DNA from: Rugalucina vietnamica
Taxonomy: Eukaryota > Mollusca > Bivalvia > Lucinida > Lucinidae
DNA length: 64,000 bases
Reading direction: 5' to 3'
Assembly: GCA_964017185.1 (NCBI GenBank)
Contig: OZ024882.1
Location: forward strand, 38,909,988 to 38,973,987
Part shown: in pieces, positions 47,867 through 60,247 of the stretch
Layout: each line of letters starts with the position of its first letter
How positions within the stretch are numbered: position 1 is the first letter of the stretch
Position numbers and translations under genes: made by a program
Notes under the pieces: generated by a model
Told to the model about the DNA's origin: nothing
The model's database searches: none
Seen by the model: only the letters and a program-made list of their open reading frames with translations

Positions 47867-48482
47867 GTATATCTGTAAAACGACTATAGTCATCGTCGGC
47901 GGCAATGGCAGTAAAACGACTGTAGTCGTCGGCGGCAATGAGCAGTAAAACGACTGTAGTCGTCGGCGGCAATGAGCAGTAAAACGACTATAGTCGTCGT
48001 CGGCGGCAATGGCAGTAAAACGACTATAGTCGTCGTCGGCGGCAATGAGCAGTAAAACGACTATAGTCGTCGTCGGCGGCAATGGCAGTAAAACGACTAT
48101 AGTCGTCGTCGGCGGCAATGGCAGTAAAACGACTATAGTCGTCGTCGGCGGCAATGAGCAGTAAAACGACTATAGTCGTCGTCGGCGGCAATGAGCAGTA
48201 AAACGACTATAGTCGTCGTCGGCGGCAATGAGCAGTAAAACGACTATAGTCGTCGTCGGCGGCAATGAGCAGTAAAACGACTATAGTCGTCGTCGGCGGC
48301 AATGGCAGTAAAACGACTATAGTCGGCGGCGGCAATGAGCAGTAAAACGACTATAGTCGTCGTCGGCGGCAATGAGCAGTAAAACGACTATAGTCGTCGT
48401 CGGCGGCAATGAGCAGTAAAACGACTATAGTCGTCGTCGGCGGCAATGAGCAGTAAAACGACTGCAGTTGTCGGTGGCAGTA
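47867..48482. repeat. ~35-bp GC-rich minisatellite with a hairpin in each unit
   Basis: About 17 copies of a 33-37-bp unit made of 'cggcggcaatg(ag)cagtaa' plus 'aacgactatagtcgtcgt'. Each unit holds the palindrome ACGACTATAGTCGT. Units differ mainly by the 'ag' insertion and by one or two GTC triplets. Copies near 47,920 and 47,950 have the tgtagtc variant, and the last unit is degenerate. The ORF in it is a periodicity artefact. Confidence 0.95.
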
Positions 48483-50018
48483 AATGTGTTAAAGAACTGC
48501 TCTCAATAACACTCTTTGCTATATAGTAGTAACTTTATGATGTTCTAAAAACTAGAAAAAATAATAAAACCATGTACCTTGTAAATTCATTAAATTCATT
48601 AAATTATCGCTCTTTACATTAAAAGTGTATCGCGAATTTCAAAGTCTTTATTTAGACTAAATCTAACGGTCTTTTTCAAGGTTTATTCATAAATGTTTTA
48701 TATCATTTTCATTTCCAAATAAAGAAGCCTTATATAAATCAAGAAATCACGATTTCAAATGATTTTGCTACTGAAAGTGGCATTTTAAACACTTTTTAAG
48801 TCACCACAGTAGCTTGATTTGTCGCTCATTTCTTCCCACAGAAGAAGTCACCTTAGTTTCAGTTTCTTGATCATCATCGGGTTTTATGTTCAATCGACAA
48901 GCATAGCAAATAAGGAAACATAAATATGTCTGTCTGTTTCATAGACAAATGATTATTCTTGTCTTTAAGCACAAATTCTAAACTCTACCGTAGTTGCCAT
49001 AGCATTATCAGAAATTCTGGTGTAGGAACTTAATTGATACAGTATATCAATCATCATTCATTTACGTATTTTATAGAGAATACTAATGACGTCATTTAAA
49101 ATCTCTTAAAACTGGAAGTGTTTTATTCTCCATTTAAGTCGTTGAGTTTTTTGTTCAATTCTGAATGATTCGTTGCTTTGTAAAACTTGTGATATTCAAG
49201 AGAAAACCTGTATATGCTCATACAGCGATTTATCTTTTCTTTTCTTCTGAATTTGTTTTTGCATTTTATTTTTATCTTATTTTATTTTTTTCTTATTTTT
49301 TATTTTATTTTATTTTCTTTTTATTTTTTATTTTGGAAGTGCAGTTAACCTATCTTTTTTGTCCAATAAAACATCGTTCAGTTCAGATTGAAACTGGAAT
49401 TATGGTCAAAACCAATACACACGACTGTCACCATTCTGCTTAATAAATCGGTTGATAAAAGTGAGCGCGCTTACAAGTGATAAGGGTCAATTACTGACAT
49501 AGGAGGCGGACAAACGGAAATTGAGAATATGTATCATTCATGTCAAATAAACTGGGCCAGCGCCTGTGATTCTCGTAACATAATTGTTTGTAAGCTCGTT
49601 GTTCACAAACCCAACAAACCTAGATGAGGTTGCTGGGTATGTCAGTAGCTGGACCAAGACCTTCAGTTAATTTTGATAGGTTCATTTTTCATCATACGTG
49701 AAATCAGAAATTGCGCTTATTTTGTACACGTATGTGTAAAATTGAGCATGAAACATTGAGGACCTCGTTACCGACAAAATGGGATCAAAGAAACTTTGAT
49801 TTATTTTCGTACAGTGAATAGAGCTAGTGTGTGTTCTATTCAGTTTTGTTCTGATTGGGATGGCCAAGCACCTTCACGTTTATGTATAAATGTGAGGTTA
49901 TTTCGACACGAAAATGGGGCATAATGCTTCAAGAATGCCCTCTAAATCCACCATTGCTGTGTACTTCGAATTCTTGGAATAAAGTAAGAATAGAAGGACC
50001 ATGAATTGAACAAATAAT
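48483..50018. other. Unannotated stretch
   Basis: AT-rich DNA. (TTTTA)n-like run near 49,250-49,335. ORFs up to 92 codons are low-complexity. No gene supported. Confidence 0.4.
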
Positions 50019-51369
50019 AGGCAGCCATCCATTCATACATTTGAGGCGTATTTTCACTTTAAATGGCAAAATTGAGTAGAAGCAATTTGATGTTGTAAAC
50101 ATATTCATTGATGCATGCCTAGAGTCATAGGGGTGGATGCCAAGTCTAGATTTGCTTTTTAAGGTCAGAAACTAGGTCAAAGTTCAACAAGTGCAAAAAT
50201 TAAGAAAACATACCCCAGCTGAAAATACAAGTAAAATCAAGGCCAAAGAAAATGGTTTGAATGATAAAATTTGGTTTATTAACAATTAGACAGTACATTG
50301 AGGGTTTGAATATCTCAGATAATCAAGCATGTTTGTCTGAACCAAAGTACAGGAGGTCAAAAGGTTAGTAAGTGTAATTTAGGATTTTTTCAGTGTAGTA
50401 TGCCAAAGTTTTATTAGAATTGTCAAATATCTTGGTCTAAAAGCCTTTCATGGCTGAATTACTTTCCATTTATTAAAACAAACACATAAGAGGCATCACT
50501 GAACATATAGTTTAATTTTAAGACATGCAATTTCAAATTACATACACCATTTACATAATTACACATTTGCAAAAAAGTGAATTTCTTTAATACATTTCGG
50601 CATGAAGCCTAGATGACTGTGTAATACCATCTACAGAATATATTTCCACATACATAACTACATATGAATATCCTGATATTAAATCCTTGAACAATTCAAG
50701 ATGGCCACCAAATTCAAGATGGCCGCCAAAATTCAAGGTGGACGACCTAAAGGGGTTTTGATAGAAATTATTACATATATATAGGTATATATAAAGCCTT
50801 GATATTCCACCAATATGCAACAAGAGAAAATAAACAAAATCAAATTGGCTGCCAAAATCCTAGATGGCTATTGAAAATGAGGTACATTTAGAGTATTCAA
50901 GTAAACAGTCGATGGCCGTCTACATTTGGATAGGAGAATTTATGTTTAATTTTACAATTTTACATCCATCCAATATCTATTTGCCTTTAAGCATTGTCTA
51001 TAAACACGATGCTGGAAATTCATATAATAGTTCCCTACATTTTTACGCTTAAATATTTCAAAGGTATGGATATAGTATGCAGGCAGACATATGGTAGAGT
51101 AGGGTGAGATGAGGTAGGGTAGGATAGGACAAGGTATGGGTGGCATGTGGTAAGGAAGTCACATGGTGGCGTTTCAAAACTGTTGGGTATGTGTAGATAG
51201 TATAGTAGAGGTCAGTACAGTTGGATTAGATAGTGTTATAGTAGGGAGGGCAAACGGTAATAGTGTGGAAATGTTGTAGGTTCGGTTCGGTTTGGTCATG
51301 GCTTGATGCTCCAGTCAACATTTTTTTCAGTCACGTTTTGATAGAGGCAATATTTTCTGATTATAACCT

Positions 51370-51475
51370 AGGAATCTGAGGAGCTTAGTGTCTTGCTTAA
51401 GGACACTACATTGAGAAGAAATGCTTTAAATCCAGGACCTGTTGCTCTACTACTAGGCTACCACATAATCCTGGA
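51370..51475 (-). mobile_element. Degenerate tRNA-SINE body, minus strand
   Basis: The minus strand reads 'gtggtagcctagtagtagag', 'caggtcctggattt' and 'tgtccttaagcaagacacta'. This is the same layout as the SINE at 5,165-5,308 but more eroded. Its counterpart in copy B is at about 56,045-56,145. Confidence 0.5.
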
Positions 51476-51857
51476 GTAGGTTAGGGTAGGCTCAGGAAGG
51501 GTGGGTTGGGATAGTGTAATATGTTTAAAAGTGTTACTGGCTTATCAACTTTTGCTCAGACTGAGGCTCGAACCACGTCCTCTTGCCTGCTGAACCAACA
51601 CTTCAACACCGCAAGAATTTACTTAAAATTAAATTAAAGAAGAAATGCTTTAAATCCAGGACCTGTTGCTCTACTACTAGGCTACCACATAATCCTGGAG
51701 TAGGTTAGGGTAGGCTCAGGAAGGGTGGGTTGGGATAGTGTAATATGTTTAAAAGTGTTACTGGCTTATCAACTTTTGCTCAGACTGAGGCTCGAACCAC
51801 GTCCTCTTGCCTGCTGAACCAACACTTCAACACCGCAAGAATTTACTTAAAATTACT
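51415..51857 (+). repeat. Near-perfect 224-bp direct duplication
   Basis: 51,415-51,633 and 51,639-51,857 look identical at every position I compared, at an offset of 224 bp. It is absent from copy B, so it arose after the larger duplication. Confidence 0.85.
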
Positions 51858-51879
51858 GTCATGGCGTTGTATATTTGTG

Positions 51880-52090
51880 TTGTATGCACCTTATGTACGT
51901 TTTCATATTTTTTAGTTAAATTTAGGCAACTAAGTGGCAACCTATTGGGGAAATAGCTGCCAATTCAGCTTACGACATGTTTTCATTTGATAATTACCTG
52001 ATTATTATTGTAATTTTCCCCATCTCGGTTTTTGGAGTGGAAATCTCTTTCTGTTTGCTTTTTTTCCTGATCACTGCCTACTTTTACCTT
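51880..52090 (+). mobile_element. Retroelement 3' fragment, plus strand
   Basis: 'caccttatgta.gttttcata', 'atagctgcc.attc.gcttac' and 'tcggtttttggagtgg' match 45,735-45,960. It lies inside copy A; I could not find a counterpart in copy B. Confidence 0.55.
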
Positions 52091-54090
52091 AACATAAAAC
52101 ATTCCGCTTCTATTTTAGAATTGTCCACGAATCTCTTTTTAAAATTCTACAAATCTGCTATTGACTTTGATGCGCTCCTATTCATTTACCATCCTGTGGC
52201 GGTATTGTCAATTTGACGTTTCACCAGTTAACTATTCAATTTCTGTTTCTGATCAGATGGGGCATTGTATGTTGGACACCAAATCTATATAAGGTAAAAC
52301 AATAATGATCCCTTTTATTTATTGGTGCATTTAGGGATAGGTGGGGTACAACAGGGTTGTGTTGGGAGGTTGAAGGTAGGATTTCCATCATCTGGTACCT
52401 GTGTACAAAAACGGGTGGGTTAGAAATGGGTTGCGGTCGTAGGGTCACCGTCACAATTGAGTTCGGACTTTTATCTTTCCTAACTTTACAAGAAATCATA
52501 AAAAAACTTCAATATTTCTTTGTGGCAATAAACGGAATCAGAATAGTTGGAAAACCTACGAAATGTCAAAAAAGACGATGCAGTCATGCATTATACAAGA
52601 GTAAATGTCAAAAGCCTAGTCCGTAGAGCTAAATATTGCATCATTCTTCTTCCCTTTCAACTGACAACAAAACGGGGATATCAGCATTGTTGCACATATT
52701 GGTTGACAAAGAAACGGCTAAAACAAAGAAATCCCCAGAAGTTCTGTACTGTATTGTGGAACAATTCTTGGATGTACCCCTGAAATTCGGTATCCATCAG
52801 TACTTCAAGCAATTGTTTCCACATTCTGGTACTCGAAAGCTTTAAAATTTGAAATATTTCCTTCATTATGGAGATGTTTTTCTACCAATATCATCTTGTA
52901 GCAGCAACCAGTGGCTGTAGATGTGGACAGGCAGTTATCGTAGTATTTTTTTTTTGGCTTGCAGTCTTCTGTGTGGAAAGTTTTCAGGACTGGTCTGTTT
53001 GATTTGTGGCTTTGATCCCCAGTCAGCAGCTATGGTCATGTTGGACTTAAGCCCAACATGGTCATTCGTCTCTCACTAGTGAGAAATATGTATATTTCTT
53101 GATCATTTATGTGAGTCGATCAATTCTTTGATGGCTGACTGGAACTTTTTAGCTCTAAACTATCGGTTGCAATTAGAGCAAGTCAATGTTGAAGAAATCA
53201 GTGATGATCCATTTACTCTGGCTTAGCGCTCAATGCACTTTCTTTCAGCTTTACAGATTCGTTTTCTTCATGATAGATTGCTCCTTTACGCCTACATAAG
53301 GACGTCCATGATATCCAAAATGTGCTCTCGACAATATAACCATCCAAGTAAACGACTAAGGCTTATATGCACTGATGGTTTGACTTGACTTGAAAAACTT
53401 TTCCTAGAAAGGCTAAGACCTTCTGAGTGGTTAATCAGATGATCAGACAGTAGTGATACGCATTGCCTGTATGTACAAGCATTTCTCTTATTTTTCATGG
53501 CCCCAATGGCCCAGAGCCCACATTCACATGCGGTAACCCTTTGCAGTACTGTCCATCAATGCTGTACCACTGTTAGTTTGTACAACTTTTCCATTGTTGA
53601 TGTTGTTGGGTTGTGTGTAATTCCTGTACTGAAGTAGAGTATTCTACTTGGAGCCTCACAAAAATGTCTGATAGATTGATATTGATATTGGTGGGTGGGG
53701 GTTGGTGGGGGCTGCACATTAACCTTTGCAGAAATTTCCCTACTTCCTCTCAAACGTTGACATGGAGGTTATACACCAAACTAGACCAAACAAACAAATA
53801 GGAGGCGATGGCTACACTGATCGCTGAACAAAATTTTGCCCTTCCTGTGCACTTAATGACCTTTAAATCTTGGCCTTGTATGACATAAAATATCACATTG
53901 CAATATTCAAAACCAGTTATGAGCATATTTTAATGTTTTCATATCATTTGACACCTTTTATATCATCACAAAACTCAGCACTGATTTTACTTACATTTTC
54001 TTTAGAAATTTGCACTTACATGGCCTTTAACCTTGCAAGGGCATATGCTTAGTGCTCTTTTCAATTATAATGTAAATGTTACATGTATAA

Positions 54091-54730
54091 TAAGTGTATA
54101 CTGGATAGTTTCAGCAAACTTTAAAGGAAAATATAGGCAAGTTATTACACTGAATGGAGTTTTTGTACATTTTATTACTATTTTGCACCTAGTTGACCTT
54201 TGACCTAATTCCAAGACCCAGGGTCATTTACAGACTTGGCATCCACCCATATCTGTTATAGAATCTGTCTAGAAACATATTTAGCATGGATGCCAGCTTC
54301 TACCCCATTTTGCCATTTGAAGATTTTTTCATGGAATGGATGACTATAACACAAAGACCAGATAGGAAAGCAATAATAACGCAAGACAAAATATATATCA
54401 ACACACAAAGATGGTCAGAAGACTCGTTATTTCCCAACAAGATAGCTATTCTGGATAGCATTAATCAAAACAAAAATGTCAATCACAATCAAGAGTCAAA
54501 CAGAAGAAACAGACGGCGTTAAGGTAACCGCCTTGGAACGTACAGTCCTGAAAAATACTGAAATGGTATAAGAAATACCATTGCAAAACAACTCATGTGA
54601 GTTGAAAAGTAAGAACAATAAAATCAACACAATGCGCCAGATAAAAAATAAATACACAGCTATTTGTTCGCACCCACTGCATAATAGAATGTACCAAGTA
54701 TTATATGTAATTTTGCAGTATACCCATGAA
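54091..54730. other. Spacer between duplication copies
   Basis: No gene seen. An ORF of 78 codons at 54,286-54,522 lacks recognisable features. Confidence 0.4.
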
Positions 54731-57700
54731 GGCAGCCATCCAACCAGACATTTCAGGCTTATTTTTACTTTATATGGCAAAACTGAGCAGAAACAATTTG
54801 ATGTTATAAGCATATTCATTGATGCATGCCTGAAGCCATAGGGGTGGATGCCATGTCTAGATTTGCTTATTAAGACCAGAAACTAGGTCACAGTTCAATG
54901 AGTGCAAAAATTAAGAAAACCTACCCCAGATGAAAATACAAGTAAAACCAAGGCCAAAGAAAATGGTTTGAATGATACAATTTGGTATAATAATAGTTAA
55001 AAAGTACATTTAGGGTTTGCATATGTCAGATAATCAAGCATGTGTGTCTGACCAAAAGTACAGGGGGTCAATAGGTCAGTAAGTGCAATTTAGGAAATTT
55101 TCAGAGAAATGTGCCAATGTTTTATTAGAATGTTCAAAATTCTTGGTCATAAAGCATTTAATGGTTGGATTGTTTTCCATTTTTGAAACAAACACATTAG
55201 AGGCATCATTGAACGGATAGTTCAGTCTCAAGACGTATTTGCAAATTGCATATACCATTTACGTATTTACACGTTTGCAAAAAGCGGATTTCTTTAATAT
55301 AGTTCATGACCGTGTAACATAACTGCATATACAGATATAAAATCCTTGGACAATTTAAGATGACCACCAAAATTCAAGATGGCTGCCATAATTCAGGATA
55401 GACAACAAAATGGGGTTTTGATAGAAATACTCGCAAAGGCATAATCGTGATGACATGTTAAAGGATGCCACTTAAAGGAGAGATACATAAACTTTTCATA
55501 TTTCACCAATACGCAAAAGGAGAAAAATACAAATGGCTGCCTAAGCGAAAAGCAGGTAGTGTATTCGATGGACGTCTACATTTGGATAGGTTTAAGTTTA
55601 GAATTTTACGCTCATTATTTAGTGAACAATATCAATTTGCATTTAAAAATTTCGATAAACACAATACTGGAAATTCACATATTAACTGTTTTTTTTTGTT
55701 GTTTTTTTCATATTTACGCATTCCTGTTTCAAAGATATGGATATACGAGCCCGTAGTATACAGGCAGACATATGGTAGTATAGGGTGAGTTGAGATAGGC
55801 TTGAATAGAGCAAGGGATGGATGACATGTGGTAAGGTAGTCACAGGGTGTGCCGTTTCAAAATTGTTGGGAATGTGTTGAGACTATAATCGAGGTTGGTA
55901 CGGCGGGATTAGATAGTGATATGGTGGGGGAAGGGCAAAAATGTGGAAATGGGGTAGGTTCGGTTTGCTTTGGTCATTGCTTGATGTTCCAGTCAACATT
56001 GTTTTAGCCATGTTGTGATAGAGCCTACATTTTCTGATTATTAACTAGGATTATGAGGAGCTTAAAGTTTCTTGCTTAAGGACACTACGTAGAGAGGATA
56101 TGCTTTAAATCTAGGACGTGCTGCTCTACTACTAGGCTACCACACTCCCCATGTAGAGTAGAGTAGGGTAGGTAGGGTAAGGAAGGGTGGGTTGGGATAG
56201 TGTAATATGTTAAAATGTTACTGGAATAATAACATCTTGCCGAGACTGAAGATTGAACCACGTCCTAAACCAACACTCTACAACACCACAAGGCAGTACA
56301 AGTGAGTGTATATGTAACCTTATTACATAATACATTCCGCTTTTATTTTAGATTCGTCCACTATCTAACTAGGATTTCCATCGTCTGGTACCTGTGTACA
56401 AAATGGATGGATTAGAAATGGGTTGTGGTCACCGTCACAATTGCGTTCGGACTTTTATCTTTCCTAACTGTACAAAAACTAAAAATATTGTGGCCATAAA
56501 CTGAATAATGGTAGTTGTAATACCTACGAAATCCAAAATTGACAATAAAATCATGTATTACACAAGAGTAGATGTCAACATTCAACAGCCTAGTCCGTAG
56601 CACTCAAAATTGTATCGTAATTCTTCCCTTTCAAATGCAAACAAAAAACAACAAAAGAAATCAGCATTGCTGCACATACTGATTTAAATAAAAAGAAAAG
56701 GCTAAATAAAAAAAAATCCAAAAGTTCAGGGCTGTATTGTGGAACAACGCTTGGATGTACCCTTCTTGATCATTAGATTGTTCATGTGTATCGGTGAGTT
56801 CTTTGATGGCTGACGAGGCCTATTTTAGCAATAAAGTGTCGGTTGCAAGTAGAGAAAGTCAATTTTAAGATATTGGTGATGATCCATTTACTCTGGCTTT
56901 GCGCTCTATGCGCTTTTTCTCAGATTCGCAGATTTTTTCTTAATGATGGGCTGCTCTTTTACGCCCTACATAAAGCTGTATTCTTACTGTCTAATTTTAG
57001 TAAACCGGGATGAACCGCGAAAACCCGGGATAGAACCGTAGTGCTACCATGGCAACCGGGATAAACCGGTGGGGGAGGGGGGCTTGCTGATAGTAACAAA
57101 ATGTTTAATACAACCAGGACGAACCGGTAGAGATGTCAGAAACTGTAGAAAACGTGGCAATACTGGAACAAACCGTGATACCACTGAAGGTATACCATGA
57201 TAAACAGGGTGTATCGAAGTTTGTCCAGTAGGCGTCCCGGTTTACCAGGGTGGCGTCCCGATTCAACCCGGCTGCTATCATTTTTAATACCGGCAAACGC
57301 CAGGGCATAACCGCGGCTTGGACAGCAGTTACCAGGACACCATGGTAGACAACCAGAGTAATGCCGGGCTTCACCGTAGTAAAACCGGGGCATACCGGTC
57401 TGCACCGTGATAACACCGTGGTAGAACTGGGAACAAGACCGGGCTTCACCTGGGTAACACCGTGACTGTGAGAACGTGATCATTTTTTGTAGGTACAGTT
57501 CCCCGGTTTATAACGGTATACCAGTTTGTCTTCACCGGGGCTTAAGGGTCCGGGGCTTAAGGGTGTCATGACATTTTAAATGTGCTTCACAGCATAACCC
57601 ATCCAAGTAAACGATTAAGGCTTACATGTTTATGTATGGATGGAATGACTTGACTTGAAAAACATTTCCAATCAAGGATCAGACCTTCTGAGTGGTTAAG

Positions 57701-58335
57701 CAGTAATCATATGATCAGTCATAAGCTTTGCCTATATGCATAAGGAAATCTCTTATTTTCTCATGGCCCCAATGGGCTTGAGCCCATATTCCCACATGGC
57801 CACCCTTTGCAGAACTGCCGATCAATGCAGTAACACAGTTAGTTTGGACAGCTTCTCCATTGTTGATGTTGTTGGGTTGAGTGTAATTCCTATACTGAAG
57901 TAGAGTATTCTACTTGGGGCCTCACAAAAAGTTCTAATAGACTGATATTGACTTTAATGGGGGTGGGGTTGCATATTAACCTTTGCAGAAATATCTCTAC
58001 CTAAGGTTAAACAACAGACTAAACCAAACAAAAACCAAATAGAAGGAGATGGGTTCACTGATGCTGAAGAAAAACTCATTTACAAATTTTGACCTTACTA
58101 TGCACCTAATGACCTTTAAATCGTGGCCTTACATGGCATAAAGTAGCACATTGCAATACTTCTTAATCATTTTAGCATATTTTAATGTCTTGACATCATT
58201 TGATAGTTTTTATATTATCAGAAATTTAGCACTGGTTTTACTTTTATTTTCTTTAGAAATTTGCACTTACATGACCTTTAACCTTGCAAGGGCATATGCT
58301 TTAAGCTCTTTTCAGTTATAATGTAAATGTCACAC
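54731..58335 (+). repeat. Copy B of the ~4-kb tandem duplication
   Basis: Colinear with copy A (see landmarks there). It is interrupted by an insertion at about 56,975-57,575 and truncated or diverged in places. The LINE at its right end begins just beyond the homologous 'ttataatgtaaatgt' shared with 54,067-54,081. Confidence 0.75.
56975..57575. mobile_element. ~600-bp insertion dense in (A/T)ACCGGG/ACCGTG motifs
   Basis: Copy A has only about 45 bp at this place (53,296-53,341). The insert is GC-richer than its surroundings and contains more than 25 loosely spaced 'accggg', 'aaccgt' or 'taccagg'-type words. It ends with a direct repeat of 'ccggggcttaagggt' (57,535-57,565). Two overlapping ~115-codon ORFs on the minus strand are by-products. 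No terminal inverted repeats were found. Confidence 0.55.
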
Positions 58336-58436
58336 TAATTTACGTTAGAAAACAAGATGGTCGACTTTTTAAATCAGTTATAATGTAAATGTCACGCTAA
58401 TTTACGTTAGAAAACAAGATGGTCGACTTTTTAAAT
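58313..58436 (+). repeat. 62-bp tandem duplication at the LINE 5' boundary
   Basis: 58,313-58,374 and 58,375-58,436 differ at about one position. The first ~22 bp correspond to flanking duplication-copy DNA (cf. 54,065-54,083), the rest to sequence on the LINE side. Confidence 0.8.
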
Positions 58437-58611
58437 CTGTGAACGTTTTTTTTGTGCTAAAATCCAAAATTTAACCGGTTAATGTGACTTCGTGATATGA
58501 AAAAGACATTGTGATATTCCTTTTGAAAATCGGAATAAACTGGTACGTATTTTAACGGAATCGGATTGTGAAATTTGCTATAATCGCTAATTGAAAATTG
58601 ACTGTCTGAAA

Positions 58612-59594
58612 ATGCCGGGCGAAGCGAGTTTGCTTGACCTTACGTCGACGGAGCGTGTAAAAACAATAGCCAGGCTGATTCTAAAGGCGGCTGTGGAGTG
58701 TTTTGGGGAGAGAATCATGATTTGAATTGTTCAGAGTCGTTATTGGGAGAAAAGCAGACCAACAATAGAGCAGAAATGTCAGCCGCTGTCATAGCGTTGT
58801 CTCAAGCTATAGATCTAAAGATTGAAAGACTGACGATAGTTTCTGATAGTCGCTACCTTAAAGAAGGAATATCGAATTGGATTAAAACTTGGAAGTTAAA
58901 CGGGTGGAAAACAGATAAAAAGACAGGTATCCTAAATAAGGACCTTTGGCTGTTGTTAGACGGTCTACAGAAGAAACTGGAGGTGACCTGGAGGTGGGTT
59001 GAGGGTCATAGTACATCGGAGGGTAACAACCGAGCTGACACACTGGCGGGAGTTGGAGTAGGAGAGCCTTCCTGTTTTTGGCAACAGCGTGCGCTAGACA
59101 TCGTGTCTGTCCCCATACTGTTCCCTGAGCCTTCTATCCAGACAAAAGTGGAAGAAGTCCATGTAACAAAGGTATGCAGCTTTTGTAATAAAGATGATTC
59201 GTCTGAGAAAACTATCCTGTGCACAGACTGTAGGAGTGTATGTCATTATTCCTGTACTCGTCTACCAAGATACCAGCTGTATGCACTCGCTAATAGACAT
59301 AGGAAATTTTCATGTGAACAATGTCTGTCGGTTCCAGCGTCTTTTGCAAGCGATATTGAGGATGAGATCTTGGTCGGAAATTCAACTCTGAAGGATTTGC
59401 CCCATGTTGATGAACACAATGGAACTTCAACTTGTCCCAATCAGCTATCGGATGTCCTATCTCAGCACGCGAAAAGTATGCAGAATATGTTAGATTCATT
59501 TAAATCAAGTACTGTGCATTCTTTGGAGCTTTCCCTTGTTGGCGCTATAGAAAAACTCAGTAATATGCAGTCTGCTCAGTCCAATAGTGAATAA
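58612..59594 (+). pseudogene. LINE ORF1, N-terminal part: RNase H1-like domain plus PHD finger
   Basis: Counting residues from the GTG at 58,698, the frame carries E26 (NNRAEM), D50 (SDSRY), H104 and D114 (GHS...NNRAD). The first catalytic Asp lies upstream in the same frame at 58,647-58,649 (YVDGACKNN). All carboxylates and the His of an RNase H1 active site are therefore present, with the W..W..NGW segment typical of cellular RNase H1. RNase H would cut the RNA of RNA-DNA hybrids. A PHD finger follows: C160-x2-C163-x11-C175-x2-C178-x4-H183-x2-C186-x19-C206-x2-C209. The plausible ATG (58,612, MPGEASLL) is in another frame; one missing T near 58,638-58,641 would explain this. A TGA at 58,635 closes the RNase H frame upstream. 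The frame ends at a TAA (59,592-59,594) but continues in frame beyond it. Confidence 0.85.
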
Positions 59595-60074
59595 CAAACT
59601 CAAATTAGTCAGTTACTTCGAGAGAAGGATAATTTGATGAGAGAAAAAGACAATCTGTTAAAGCAGCGTAGAAACGGTGATGAAAATCAGCACGCAGCGA
59701 TGAAGGCAGAAATTCAGTCCCTCACGCGAAAACTAGAAACATGCAACCAAGAAAAAGAAAGCTTGCAAGAACGGTTACACAACTCGGTAACGGAGTATGA
59801 AATTCAAAAATCTAAGTTTGAACTGGATGCAACAGTCCTACGTCAGAAGCTTGATGTCCTGTCAAGGAGGAATGAAATGCTGAGCAATGAAATGGCTAGA
59901 TTGAAGAAAATTACAACAATGAAAAACGATGATGTGGTGGAGCTTGAGAAGAATAATCGGGACCTTAAACGTAAAATTGACCAGCTGGAGCTGGATATTT
60001 TGTCCTGGAAGTCGCATGCATCACGAGCGACGACTCATTACTTGTGGGGGCAACAGAAAGTTCGCCAGTTGTAG
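59595..60074 (+). pseudogene. LINE ORF1, middle part: coiled coil
   Basis: Same frame as the part above, separated only by the TAA at 59,592. About 150 residues rich in Glu, Lys, Gln, Asn and Leu with heptad character (ISQLLREKDNLMREKDNLL; later RRNEMLSNEMARLKK; ELEKNNRDLKRKIDQLELDI). It would be expected to oligomerise ORF1p, as coiled coils do in other LINEs. The frame closes at 60,072. Beyond it the sequence continues in other frames through a Ser/Thr-rich stretch up to 60,247, where I cannot tell which frame is ancestral. Confidence 0.75.
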
Positions 60075-60247
60075 TGACCACGATGAAAACAACCAAACAG
60101 AACGGTCATACAGCTCTGCGGCGTCTTCGTGGTTGAACGTTACACCATTCGGCGCGACGTCGACGTCACAACATGAACGTGTCTCGGGGACGGAGTCAGC
60201 AACGTCAAATTTAGCGGCACGGCAGTCGCCTCTATCGAGTACGAGAC

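Larger units (their letters stand above)
50019..54090 (+). repeat. Copy A of an old ~4-kb tandem duplication
   Basis: Long blocks match copy B (54,731-58,335) in order and orientation: 'gatgcatgcct.gag.cata' (50,111/54,823), 'agtagagtattctacttgg' (53,632/57,898), 'catccaagtaaacga' (53,341/57,600). Divergence is substantial, with no conserved ORF. Contained: a degenerate SINE (about 51,370-51,480), the 224-bp duplication and a retroelement 3' fragment (51,880-52,090). Confidence 0.75.

Noticed and set aside
47843-48154. 103-codon minus ORF in the GC-rich minisatellite
   Set aside because: Periodicity artefact; it changes frame with the unit-length variants.
47867-48482. CRISPR-like array of hairpin repeats
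   Set aside because: No variable spacers; adjacent units differ only by small indels.
48483-50018. Search for a receptor N-terminal exon or other host gene
   Set aside because: No hydrophobic helix followed by a splice donor in phase 1 could be seen by eye.
57105-57483. Two overlapping ~115-codon minus ORFs
   Set aside because: They overlap in different frames over the ACCGGG-type insert; composition follows the repeat words.
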